From positions 1 to 29,314 of the forward strand of contig CAZTLE010000025.1 of NCBI GenBank assembly GCA_964614415.1: DNA of 29,314 nt, written 5' to 3'. The translations under genes and the position numbers were made by a program. Below, piece by piece: positions 15,635 to 22,494 of this stretch (the first letter of the stretch is position 1; each line of letters begins with the position of its first letter). The notes beneath the pieces were generated by a model that worked only from the letters and a program-made list of their open reading frames with translations, was not told the DNA's origin and ran no database searches. This stretch comes from CAZTLE01 sp964614415 (GTDB lineage: Bacteria > Bacteroidota > Bacteroidia > Flavobacteriales > Flavobacteriaceae).

Positions 15635-16546
15635 ATGGAACAATCCAATAACAGATATCATCGTCAAATACTCCTTCCTGAAATAGGAATCGAAGGACAA
15701 AACCGGCTGTATCGGTCAAAAGTCCTCGTTATAGGTGCCGGAGGACTAGGATGCCCTGTGTTGCAATATCTTGCCGGAGCGGGAGTAGGTACGATTGGCA
15801 TCATTGACTTCGATAGCGTTGAGCTTTCCAACCTCCATCGGCAGGTACTCTTCGGCGAGGCCGATTTGGGAAGGAATAAAGCTGAAGCGGCCTCAGACCG
15901 ACTTCGGGAATTAAATTCGGATATTTCCGTTCATGTGTACCCGGAGGCATTGACGGCAAAGAATGCGTTATCACTAGTATCCGAATACGATATCATCGTG
16001 GACGGATCAGATAATTTTCCTACTCGCTATCTGGTAAACGATGCCTGCGTAGTGCAAGGAAAACCCTGGGTGTACGGAGCCATCTTTAAATTCCAGGGGC
16101 AGGTTTCAGTATTCAATTACGATCAGGGCCCAACATATCGATGTATGTTCCCAACGCCACCCAAACCAGGAGAAGTTCCATCCTGCAGTGAGGCGGGTGT
16201 GCTAGGCGTTTTGCCGGGAATGATGGGAACCCTAATGGCTAACGAAGTATTGAAAATGATACTGGGATCCGATGATATTCTGTCTGGTGACATGGTAGTG
16301 TTTGATCAAAAGACCGTTCAGTCAAATAAATACAGAATCTCAAGGAATGATAATGCCATCAAAGAACTACTGAACAGTACGGCCGATTTCGAAAATCGGA
16401 ATTACAAGGCATTTTGCGGTGAGGAAGAAGTGAATCTGATCGAAACTGAAGCGGCTTTGGAAAGGGACGGAATGTATATTATCGATGGTCGTGAATCAGT
16501 CAGCTTCCTCGTTCGTGTGAAGCAACTGCTGAACTTCCAAGGCTAG
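15635..16546 (+). CDS. moeB: MoeB/ThiF-type MoaD-activating enzyme, adenylylation domain (gene frameshifted downstream)
   Basis: Predicted 303 residues to the premature TAG at 16544-16546. The nucleotide-binding loop GAGGLG is at 34-39, with HRQVLF, the catalytic Asp in VDGSDNFPTR (about 126) and conserved C184 in VPSCSEAGVLGVLPG. The domain is complete: it activates the MoaD C-terminus with ATP. The two CxxC zinc pairs of E. coli MoeB are not conserved: TYRC keeps only one Cys of the first pair, and the second region (RISRNDNA) has none. Reading then leaves the proper frame at 16505-16510, so the last dozen residues (from about LVRVKQ) are out-of-frame and the C-terminal rhodanese domain is lost. 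Adenylylation may still work; sulfur transfer by the fused domain would not. Confidence 0.88.
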   Translation: MEQSNNRYHRQILLPEIGIEGQNRLYRSKVLVIGAGGLGCPVLQYLAGAGVGTIGIIDFDSVELSNLHRQVLFGEADLGRNKAEAASDRLRELNSDISVHVYPEALTAKNALSLVSEYDIIVDGSDNFPTRYLVNDACVVQGKPWVYGAIFKFQGQVSVFNYDQGPTYRCMFPTPPKPGEVPSCSEAGVLGVLPGMMGTLMANEVLKMILGSDDILSGDMVVFDQKTVQSNKYRISRNDNAIKELLNSTADFENRNYKAFCGEEEVNLIETEAALERDGMYIIDGRESVSFLVRVKQLLNFQG

Positions 16547-16758
16547 ACCTGTTGGATGCGATTGACCTGCCTATGAGCACCGTGCATGCCTGGAATGTAC
16601 CTTTTGAATATAACGATCCCATTGTTGTTTTTTGTCAGTCGGGCATACGAAGTAAAAAGGCGGCGACGAAACTACAATCCATGGGGTACAAAGAAGTATA
16701 TAGTTTAAAACAGGGTGCCGGAGCATTGCTGTCGGTCCTCTCGGAAAAAGTAAAATAA
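16508..16758 (+). pseudogene. Severed C-terminal rhodanese domain of MoeB
   Basis: Frame 1 from about 16508 reads PRSCEATAELPRLDLLDAI and continues IDLPMSTVHAWN, then IVVFCQSGIRSKKAATKL, with the rhodanese active-site Cys in VFCQSGIRS. It stops at 16758, 3 bp before moaE. The preceding frame-2 ORF ends its recognisable homology with YIIDGRES, the start of a rhodanese domain. Adding one C in TTCCTC (16505-16510) would restore one continuous protein of about 374 residues. Either a true mutation, a programmed frameshift (no classic slippery heptamer is seen) or a sequencing/assembly error. A TTG at 16552 could in principle re-start translation of a 68-residue fragment. Confidence 0.85.
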
Positions 16759-16761
16759 GCT

Positions 16762-17202
16762 ATGGAAAGAAAACCGAAAAATGTATTTGTTGAAGGAGCG
16801 ATTACCCCTGAGTTTATCGCTAATTCTATCGCCAAACACCAGTCGAAAACAACGATTGGAGCGCATGATATCTTCCTTGGGCAGGTAAGGGCGGATGTTA
16901 TTGATGGAAAGGAGGTCACCGGTATAGAATACTCAGCCTACGAGGAAATGGCGAATCAGGTATTTCATGAGATCAGAGAGTCAACCTTCGAAAGCTTTGA
17001 GCTTACCTGCATGCATATTTATCATAGTCTGGGACTGGTAAAGACCGGAGAAATTTGTCTGTTCGTTTTTGTGTCCTCGCCACATCGCAAAGAAGTTTTC
17101 AAGGCATTGGAGCATGTGGTTGAAGAGATCAAAGCCAGGGCCCCGGTGTTCGGAAAAGAGTTATTTGAAGATGCTACTCATCAATGGAAAGTCAATAAAT
17201 GA
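16762..17202 (+). CDS. moaE: Molybdopterin synthase catalytic (large) subunit
   Basis: Predicted 146 residues, normal length. Typical motifs: ATIGAHDIFLGQVR-like segment (GAHDIFLGQVR), EYSAYEEMA, CMHIYHSLGLVKTGE, and the active-site region HRKEVFKALEHVVEEIKARAP followed by FGKE (split here), with the Lys residues that act in sulfur transfer. With MoaD it converts cyclic pyranopterin monophosphate to molybdopterin. It begins 3 bp after the rhodanese fragment stop. The 52 bp after its stop contain repeat words and break the otherwise tight operon spacing. Confidence 0.95.
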   Translation: MERKPKNVFVEGAITPEFIANSIAKHQSKTTIGAHDIFLGQVRADVIDGKEVTGIEYSAYEEMANQVFHEIRESTFESFELTCMHIYHSLGLVKTGEICLFVFVSSPHRKEVFKALEHVVEEIKARAPVFGKELFEDATHQWKVNK

Positions 17203-17254
17203 TTGTGGAATCGTTTAATCGGTGAATCGATTAATCGAGAAAATCTAAAAACTA
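17203..17254. repeat. Short ATTCG/AATCG-phased repeat before the four-helix-bundle gene
   Basis: The spacer GGAATCGTTTAATCGGTGAA continues TCGATTAATCGAG, with AATCG/ATCG recurring about every 8 bp. It belongs to the same word family as the 13500-14160 array. Confidence 0.5.
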
Positions 17255-17650
17255 ATGTCTAACCCCGCCATTAAAATTTTGAATATGGGATATATTTTTT
17301 CTTTTGAAAAGTTAAATGTGTGGGTAGATTCGAAAGAGTTGATAAAAAGCATTTATCAAATAACGAAGAACTTTCCTCCTGACGAGAAGTTTGGACTTAC
17401 CAATCAATTGCGAAGGGCTTCTGTTTCAATAGCCTCGAACCTAGCCGAAGGTTCTAGCAGGGCATCAATTAAGGATAGACTCAGATTTATAACTATTGCC
17501 TATGGATCGCTGATGGAAGTTTTAAACCAATTGATCATTGCGCATGAACTGTGTTTTGTTGAAAAAAAGGAATATGGCGAAGTCAGAGGACAAGTTGAAA
17601 AGATTGCAAATAAGATCAATGCACTCAGGAGATCCCAATTAAACAGCTAA
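17255..17650 (+). CDS. Four-helix-bundle protein (23S rRNA intervening-sequence protein family)
   Basis: Predicted 131 residues. Family hallmarks: FEKLNVWVDSKELIKSIYQ, ITKNFPPDEKFGLTNQLRRA, SVSIASNLAEGSSR and IAYGSLMEVLNQLIIA, the conserved core of the S23/IVP family (PF05635). It lacks any molybdenum link; members occur inside 23S rRNA genes or scattered singly in genomes, and share a fold with Avd of diversity-generating retroelements. Start: ATG 17255 gives an atypical ten-residue lead; ATG 17285 (MGYIFSFEKL) fits homologs better. It interrupts the cofactor operon between moaE and moaCB and is bordered on both sides by the local repeat words, suggesting later insertion. Molecular role uncertain. 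Confidence 0.88.
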   Translation: MSNPAIKILNMGYIFSFEKLNVWVDSKELIKSIYQITKNFPPDEKFGLTNQLRRASVSIASNLAEGSSRASIKDRLRFITIAYGSLMEVLNQLIIAHELCFVEKKEYGEVRGQVEKIANKINALRRSQLNS

Positions 17651-17676
17651 ACGATTACCCGATTAAACAACTAAGT
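17645..17676. repeat. Repeat word after the four-helix-bundle gene
   Basis: TAAACGATTACCCGATTA (about 17647-17664) shares the 16-mer AAACGATTACCCGATT with the array copies near 13532 and 14037. It fills the gap before moaCB. Confidence 0.6.
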
Positions 17677-18591
17677 ATGGTCGACATCACACATAAGAGC
17701 AATACCCTTCGGATCGCGACGGCACAGGCCGTGGTGAAAGTAAGCTTGCCCGGAACTATAGAAGCCATACGTGAAGGAACTGTGCCTAAAGGTGATGTAT
17801 TTGCGATGAGTAAGGCCGCCGGACTGTTAGGCGTAAAAAAGACTCCCGAGCTATTACCGGACTGCCATCCCATGCCGATCGAATATACCGGGATTGACTA
17901 TGAAATGGACGGTTTGGAGATAACGATCAAGGTGACCGTGAAAACCATTTACAAAACGGGAGTTGAGGTGGAAGCCATGCACGGAGCGAGTGTTGTCGCA
18001 CTAAATATGTACGATATGCTTAAACCGATCGATAAAGGAGTCGAGATTCACGCGATAAAGTTGCTCGAAAAGCGAGGCGGGAAATCAGATTACGGGAAAC
18101 GAAGTAGAAGAACGATCAAGGCAGCAGTTATTGTTTGTTCAGACACGATTTCGGCAGGTGAGAAAGAAGACAGGGCCGGTAAGGCCATTTGCGACAAGCT
18201 GGAGAGCTATGGCGTTGCTGTTTCGACTTACACGGTAATCCCGGATGAGCAAACTGAGATCGAGAATGAGGTGAAAAAGGCACTCGATGCTGGAGAGCGA
18301 TTGGTGATTTTTACAGGAGGTACGGGTTTGTCTTCCAGAGATGTAACGCCTGAAACTCTTGTTCCCCTGCTTGATCGGCGTATCCCGGGAATGGAGGAAA
18401 CCATACGAAGCTATGGTCAGGACCGTACGCCCTATGCCATGCTTTCTCGAAGTGTGGTGGGTACGATAAAAGATACCCTGGTGATGGCGGTACCCGGCTC
18501 AACGAAGGGAGCTTCGGAATCAATGGACGCCGTCTTCCCAGCGGCCCTGCACATATTTGATGTTTTACAAGGAACCCGACATGACTCATGA
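17677..18591 (+). CDS. moaCB: MoaC-MoaB fusion (cyclic pyranopterin monophosphate synthase / MogA-like)
   Basis: Predicted 304 residues. Residues 1 to about 145 are MoaC: MVDITHK start, CHPMP (63-67), and HGASVVALNMYDM (102-114). Residues about 146-304 are a MoaB/MogA-type domain with TGGTGLSSRDVTPE (213-226) and PGSTKG. MoaC turns the MoaA product into cPMP; the MoaB domain is expected to adenylylate molybdopterin for MoeA. The linker is a basic stretch (YGKRSRRTIK). Such fusions are known in Bacteroidota. Its last 4 bp (ATGA) overlap moaA, so the two are coupled. Confidence 0.94.
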   Translation: MVDITHKSNTLRIATAQAVVKVSLPGTIEAIREGTVPKGDVFAMSKAAGLLGVKKTPELLPDCHPMPIEYTGIDYEMDGLEITIKVTVKTIYKTGVEVEAMHGASVVALNMYDMLKPIDKGVEIHAIKLLEKRGGKSDYGKRSRRTIKAAVIVCSDTISAGEKEDRAGKAICDKLESYGVAVSTYTVIPDEQTEIENEVKKALDAGERLVIFTGGTGLSSRDVTPETLVPLLDRRIPGMEETIRSYGQDRTPYAMLSRSVVGTIKDTLVMAVPGSTKGASESMDAVFPAALHIFDVLQGTRHDS

Positions 18592-19583
18592 GTGTACTTA
18601 CGGATACATACGGACGACAACATACCTACCTGCGCATTTCGCTGACCGAACGCTGTAATCTGCGCTGCACCTATTGTATGCCGGCGGAGGGTATTCCGCT
18701 CAGTCCCAAGGAGCATATCATGACGGCTGATGAGGTGTACGGGATTGCTAAACTGTTCGTGAATCACGGTGTTACCAAGATCCGACTCACCGGTGGAGAA
18801 CCCCTGGTGCGGAAGGATGCGAGGGAGATCATCGAAAAGTTGGGAACGCTTCCTGTGGAACTCGGAATTACCACCAACGCCGTCATTGTAGACCGTTTTT
18901 TTGATACGTTTCGGGAAGCTGGAATTACCAAAGTGAATGTGAGTTTAGATTCGCTTAAGGGAGATCAGTTTAGGACGATCACGCGACGAGATCAGTTTGA
19001 TATTGTTTATGAGAATTTGTTCCGCTTGTTGGATCAGGGTTTTGAGGTGAAACTGAACTGTGTACTTATCAAGGGATTCAATGACAATGAAATTGTTGAT
19101 TTTGTACGAATGTCAAAGGAGCATCCCCTACATGTTCGTTTCATTGAGTTTATGCCCTTCGACGGAAATAAATGGAACAGGGATAAACTGGTTTCCTATG
19201 AAGACGTTCTGAAAGCGGTAAGCAGTGAATTTGACCCTAATCAGATTCTACGTATTTCCGATCGCCCCAATGACACTTCCAGAAACTACCGAATTGAAGG
19301 CTATCAGGGTACGTTCGCCATTATCAGCACCGTTACGAACCCGTTCTGTGATTCCTGCAATCGCATCAGGCTAACGGCGAATGGACGTATTAAGAACTGT
19401 TTGTTTTCTGCTTCGGAATCTGATCTTTTGACGCCCTACCGGGCGGGGGAGGATATTGTTCCGATTATTCAGAAATCTGTCATTTCCAAGTTTAAATCCA
19501 GAGGTGGAATGGATACTCAGGAAAAATTTCAGGATCCGGAATTGTACGAACAAAACCGGAGTATGATTGCCATTGGTGGCTAG
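18588..19583 (+). CDS. moaA: GTP 3',8-cyclase (radical SAM)
   Basis: Predicted 331 residues. The N-terminal radical-SAM cluster motif is C23-N-L-R-C27-T-Y-C30; the GGEP motif is at 69-72. The second [4Fe-4S] cluster uses C254, C257 and C271 (NPFCDSCNRIRLTANGRIKN). The protein ends in the Gly-Gly tail (IAIGG) required for activity in characterised MoaA. It performs the first step of cofactor synthesis, from GTP to 3',8-cyclo-7,8-dihydro-GTP. Last gene of the operon; the nearest terminator is about 340 bp on, past a repeat region. Confidence 0.96.
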   Translation: MSVLTDTYGRQHTYLRISLTERCNLRCTYCMPAEGIPLSPKEHIMTADEVYGIAKLFVNHGVTKIRLTGGEPLVRKDAREIIEKLGTLPVELGITTNAVIVDRFFDTFREAGITKVNVSLDSLKGDQFRTITRRDQFDIVYENLFRLLDQGFEVKLNCVLIKGFNDNEIVDFVRMSKEHPLHVRFIEFMPFDGNKWNRDKLVSYEDVLKAVSSEFDPNQILRISDRPNDTSRNYRIEGYQGTFAIISTVTNPFCDSCNRIRLTANGRIKNCLFSASESDLLTPYRAGEDIVPIIQKSVISKFKSRGGMDTQEKFQDPELYEQNRSMIAIGG

Positions 19584-19585
19584 AA

Positions 19586-19925
19586 GGTTGGATGCCTGAA
19601 GTTTGAAGCCTGAAGCTGGAAGTCCGAAGTTAGAATTTGAACTTACTTCATCATTCAATATTGGCCATTCGACATTCATCATTCGTCCGTCGCACTTCGA
19701 TACACAGACCTGCGGTCTGCACTCAGTGCTCGTTACTATTTCCTTGTTAATCGTAATTCGTCATTGGACATTGGACATTCAACATTCATCATTCGTCCGT
19801 CGCACTTCGATACACAGACCTGCGGTCTGCACTCAGTGCTCATTACTATTTCCTTATTACTCGTAAATCGTAAATCGAAATTCGTCATTGGACATTCGAC
19901 ATTGGACATTCGACATTCATCATTA
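19586..19925. repeat. GAAG-phased words and 110-bp tandem repeat after moaA
   Basis: About 19586-19640 has GAAG recurring every 7 bp (TGAAGTTTGAAGCCTGAAGC), akin to the reverse complement of words at 8550-8577. Then a unit at 19672-19759 is repeated at 19782-19869 with an offset of exactly 110 bp and few differences. Each unit has ATTCATCATTCGTCCGTCGC, a small hairpin CAGACC-TGC-GGTCTG, and a tail of GACATTGGACATTCGACATT words with period about 9 bp. A third partial tail runs to 19924. No gene is supported. Confidence 0.8.
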
Positions 19926-19957
19926 AAAAAGCCCCCGAAATTCGGAGGCCTTTTATT
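19926..19957. terminator. Bidirectional terminator
   Basis: AAAAAGCCCCCGAA (19926-19939) and TTCGGAGGCCTTTT (19941-19954) pair over 14 bp on the minus strand with two G-T wobbles; A and T tracts flank both sides. It lies 6 bp beyond the stop of the minus-strand gene at 19960 and can also end transcription coming from moaA. Confidence 0.7.
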
Positions 19958-19959
19958 AG

Positions 19960-20382
19960 TTAGGAAGCACTTCCCATTTTCGAATAAACAAGTCCCGCAA
20001 TGAGTCCTGTAATTCCGAAGAAAACCAGGTAGACTGCGAAGCCCATGAGTGTACCGGTCATGTCCATCATGTTTGAGGTCGCAAAATCAATAAGACCTTC
20101 TCCAAGACCCACCATGAGTCCCATCCATAGTCCAAAAGTCAAACCGCTCATCGCACTGTATCCGGAAGCACCCCATTTGGAATAGATAGTGCAGAAGGCA
20201 AAGGCTTGAATAATACAACCGATGGCCAGCCATACCATATCAGGCTCTTCTTTTATTAGTCCGCTTAGTGTCATATGATCGGCCATGAGTGGTTCTGCTA
20301 TAATACCCCATAACAGGAATCCACCTCCCAACCCCCATATTGCGGTGAGAATAGTACTAACAATGTTTGCTTTTGAGAACAT
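19960..20382 (-). CDS. Unknown four-helix membrane protein
   Basis: Predicted 140 residues with four hydrophobic segments: about 10-28 (TILTAIWGLGGGFLLWGII), 49-67 (MVWLAIGCIIQAFAFCTIY), 78-96 (SAMSGLTFGLWMGLMVGLG) and 111-135 (GTLMGFAVYLVFFGITGLIAG in part). No signal peptide or catalytic motif; many Gly and Met residues in the helices. It is divergent from the DUF1697 gene and ends at a strong terminator, so it is probably monocistronic. Small four-helix inner-membrane proteins of this type are common in Flavobacteriia, but I do not recognise a named family. Confidence 0.75.
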   Translation of the reverse strand: MFSKANIVSTILTAIWGLGGGFLLWGIIAEPLMADHMTLSGLIKEEPDMVWLAIGCIIQAFAFCTIYSKWGASGYSAMSGLTFGLWMGLMVGLGEGLIDFATSNMMDMTGTLMGFAVYLVFFGITGLIAGLVYSKMGSAS

Positions 20383-20484
20383 AATTAAAATGTATTTGAT
20401 TAGTTGTGAGAAAGTTACGAAATAATTGAAACTCGGATTTTGTCAGAAACAATATCGACATCAAGGGTTATCTTTACCGGAGCT

Positions 20485-21012
20485 ATGGAAACATATATTG
20501 CCTTACTTCGCGGAATCAATGTAGGCGGTCATAAGAAGATCAAAATGGCCGATTTAAGGTCGCTGCTTACAAAACTGGGTTTGGAGAATGTGAAAACCTA
20601 TATCCAGAGTGGGAATGTGGTGTTCACTTCGTCGGAATCGGCTTCCGATTGTGAAAAACGAATTTCTGAAGGAATTAAAAAGACATACGGTTGGGAGGTT
20701 CCGGTTTTGGTGCTTACACGATCCGAAGTACAGCAGATTTTGGATGATTGCCCTTTTCCGAAGGAGAAAAAGGAGAACAGCTACTTCATCTTATTATACT
20801 CAATGCCTACAGAAGAAGACAGAGCGAAAGCAAAGGAAACACAATTCCCGGATGAGGAATTCGCCCTGTCCGACTCCTGCGTATACTTATTTACAAATAA
20901 TTACGCGAAAGGCAAGCTGAGTAACAACTGGTTTGAGAAAAAGCTAAAGGTAACCGCAACGGCCCGCAACTTCAGGACCTTGATGAAACTTCTGGAAATG
21001 ACTGCCGATTAA
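20485..21012 (+). CDS. DUF1697 family protein
   Basis: Predicted 175 residues. The family opening METYIALLRGINVGGHKKIK is intact, followed by MADLRSLLTKLGLENVKTYI, IQSGNVVF, and the closing TATARNFRTLMKLLEM. I chose the ATG at 20485 because homologs start here; a TTG 45 bp upstream would add an unsupported tail. A TATCTTTA box (20469-20476) lies just upstream and may be the -7 element. DUF1697 proteins are small cytosolic proteins of unknown biochemical role. No operon partner. Confidence 0.88.
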   Translation: METYIALLRGINVGGHKKIKMADLRSLLTKLGLENVKTYIQSGNVVFTSSESASDCEKRISEGIKKTYGWEVPVLVLTRSEVQQILDDCPFPKEKKENSYFILLYSMPTEEDRAKAKETQFPDEEFALSDSCVYLFTNNYAKGKLSNNWFEKKLKVTATARNFRTLMKLLEMTAD

Positions 21013-21098
21013 AAGCCCGGCCAATTCTTGCACTTCAGAAAGCATATTGAAGAGCGAAGTGGGAATTGTGAAACCGAAATTGACCGGGATGACTCAAG

Positions 21099-22484
21099 CT
21101 ATTCTTTCAGTATTTTTTTCGTTTGTACATTTCCATTAGCGTTGTACAGCGAAAGGAGGTACATCCCTCTGCTTAGGTCGGATAATGATATTTCATCGAT
21201 GCCATTGCGCTCTTCAAAAGTAGCGACCAATTGCCCCAAAAGATTGTGGACCTGTACTTTCATAATCGGTTCGCTCGAGGAAATAAAGGCCGTTGCGCGA
21301 ACAGGATTCGGATACACCTGAAGAGATGGGATTCCACCGATATCTTCAGTTGCCAGAACGCTGTAATCAAAAACCCTTACAAATCCGTTTTCCACGCCCG
21401 GCTCACTTTCTTCACCTCCAAAAATGATCTTTTGCCCGTTAGCCGTGATATCTACATGTCCGTTGACCTTTTCATCGTGTGCCGAACCATCAATTCGTTC
21501 TCCAACCTCTTCCCACATTTGTGTTGTGGCCTTAAATACGGCGACATACGTGGAATCGGTAATAGGTAGGTCATCGGCGTTTGCAAGGACCACGGTTTCA
21601 CCATCGTCGGACATTCTCATAGCTGCTCCCCAACGTTGACCAAGCCATATGTCCAGCGGATCAAGGGTTTCTTCCCATGTGTTTCCATTCAACTCATAGG
21701 TCTTCATTTGACCTGTGTTGTTCCCATCATCATTTATCGCTGCCACAATTCTGCTGCCATCTCCGGAAATGCCAAAGGCTTCACTTATCTGGTCTCCTGC
21801 TGGTGTGATAATATCATCGCCAACCTGCGTCCAGTTGCCTCCAACATAATCAAATGCGCGAAGCAGGAATTCGTTAGAAACCTGGTATTCGATAACAATT
21901 CGACTTAGATCGCTCGAAATAGCAATATTGCTCCTCGCAGGGGATGTGAAAACATCTCCTTTTTCGGTCCAGACATTGTTGTTAAGTTCATAAACCTGAA
22001 CGTTTCCGGTAGACAGAGAACCTCCTACCGCAATCTGGTTCCCATCGGTCGAGAACCTTAAGTTTCGGATCTGACCATCAATATCTGCTCCTACCTGGGT
22101 CCAGGTTCCGCCAACCAGATCATATATCTTTCCTTTCTCAAATCCGCCTACTGCAATTCTATTTCCGTCCGAAGACATCTCCACAGAGAAACCAAATCGT
22201 TCGCTCATATTTTCACCTTCAAGGTCTTGACCAAGTGCTTCCCAGGTAGTGCCGTTAAGCTCATAGGCTCTGGCGAATCCTGTATTTGTCTGTCCGCTTA
22301 TTTCGGCTCGGCTATAACCTACCACTATGCGGGTTCCAGTGTCATTTATGGCTGTAACTTCACCCAATCCTTCGTATGGGACGCTTCCAAGCACCGTGTT
22401 TCCTACTTGTGTCTGGCTCATTAATACATTCAGGGGAGTAAAAAGGATTATGAAGAACGACAATAATGAGAGTATAGTTTTCAT
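21099..22484 (-). CDS. Secreted beta-propeller-like protein with T9SS type A sorting domain
   Basis: Predicted 461 residues. Signal peptide about 1-23. Repeats of the form 'S.DG.RIAVGG....G.V.VYEL....WTQVG' recur from about 40 to 370 (for example SSDGNRIAVGG, STDGNQIAVGG, SGDGSRIVAA, SDDGETVVLA), suggesting a six- or seven-bladed propeller. The last about 75 residues are a T9SS type A domain: VYPNPVRATAFISS, VHNLLGQLVATFE, GMYLLSLYNANG, TKKILKE. It would cross the outer membrane and be anchored or released. No catalytic motif; probably ligand binding. Last gene of the minus-strand envelope cluster, 10 bp after the subtilase gene, with a paralogous sorting domain. Confidence 0.88.
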   Translation of the reverse strand: MKTILSLLSFFIILFTPLNVLMSQTQVGNTVLGSVPYEGLGEVTAINDTGTRIVVGYSRAEISGQTNTGFARAYELNGTTWEALGQDLEGENMSERFGFSVEMSSDGNRIAVGGFEKGKIYDLVGGTWTQVGADIDGQIRNLRFSTDGNQIAVGGSLSTGNVQVYELNNNVWTEKGDVFTSPARSNIAISSDLSRIVIEYQVSNEFLLRAFDYVGGNWTQVGDDIITPAGDQISEAFGISGDGSRIVAAINDDGNNTGQMKTYELNGNTWEETLDPLDIWLGQRWGAAMRMSDDGETVVLANADDLPITDSTYVAVFKATTQMWEEVGERIDGSAHDEKVNGHVDITANGQKIIFGGEESEPGVENGFVRVFDYSVLATEDIGGIPSLQVYPNPVRATAFISSSEPIMKVQVHNLLGQLVATFEERNGIDEISLSDLSRGMYLLSLYNANGNVQTKKILKE

Positions 22485-22494
22485 TTTTCTGAAT

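Noticed and set aside
19603..20003. Small plus-strand open frames after moaA
   Set aside because: They lie in the 110-bp tandem repeat and over the terminator, give near-identical repetitive peptides, and lack family resemblance.
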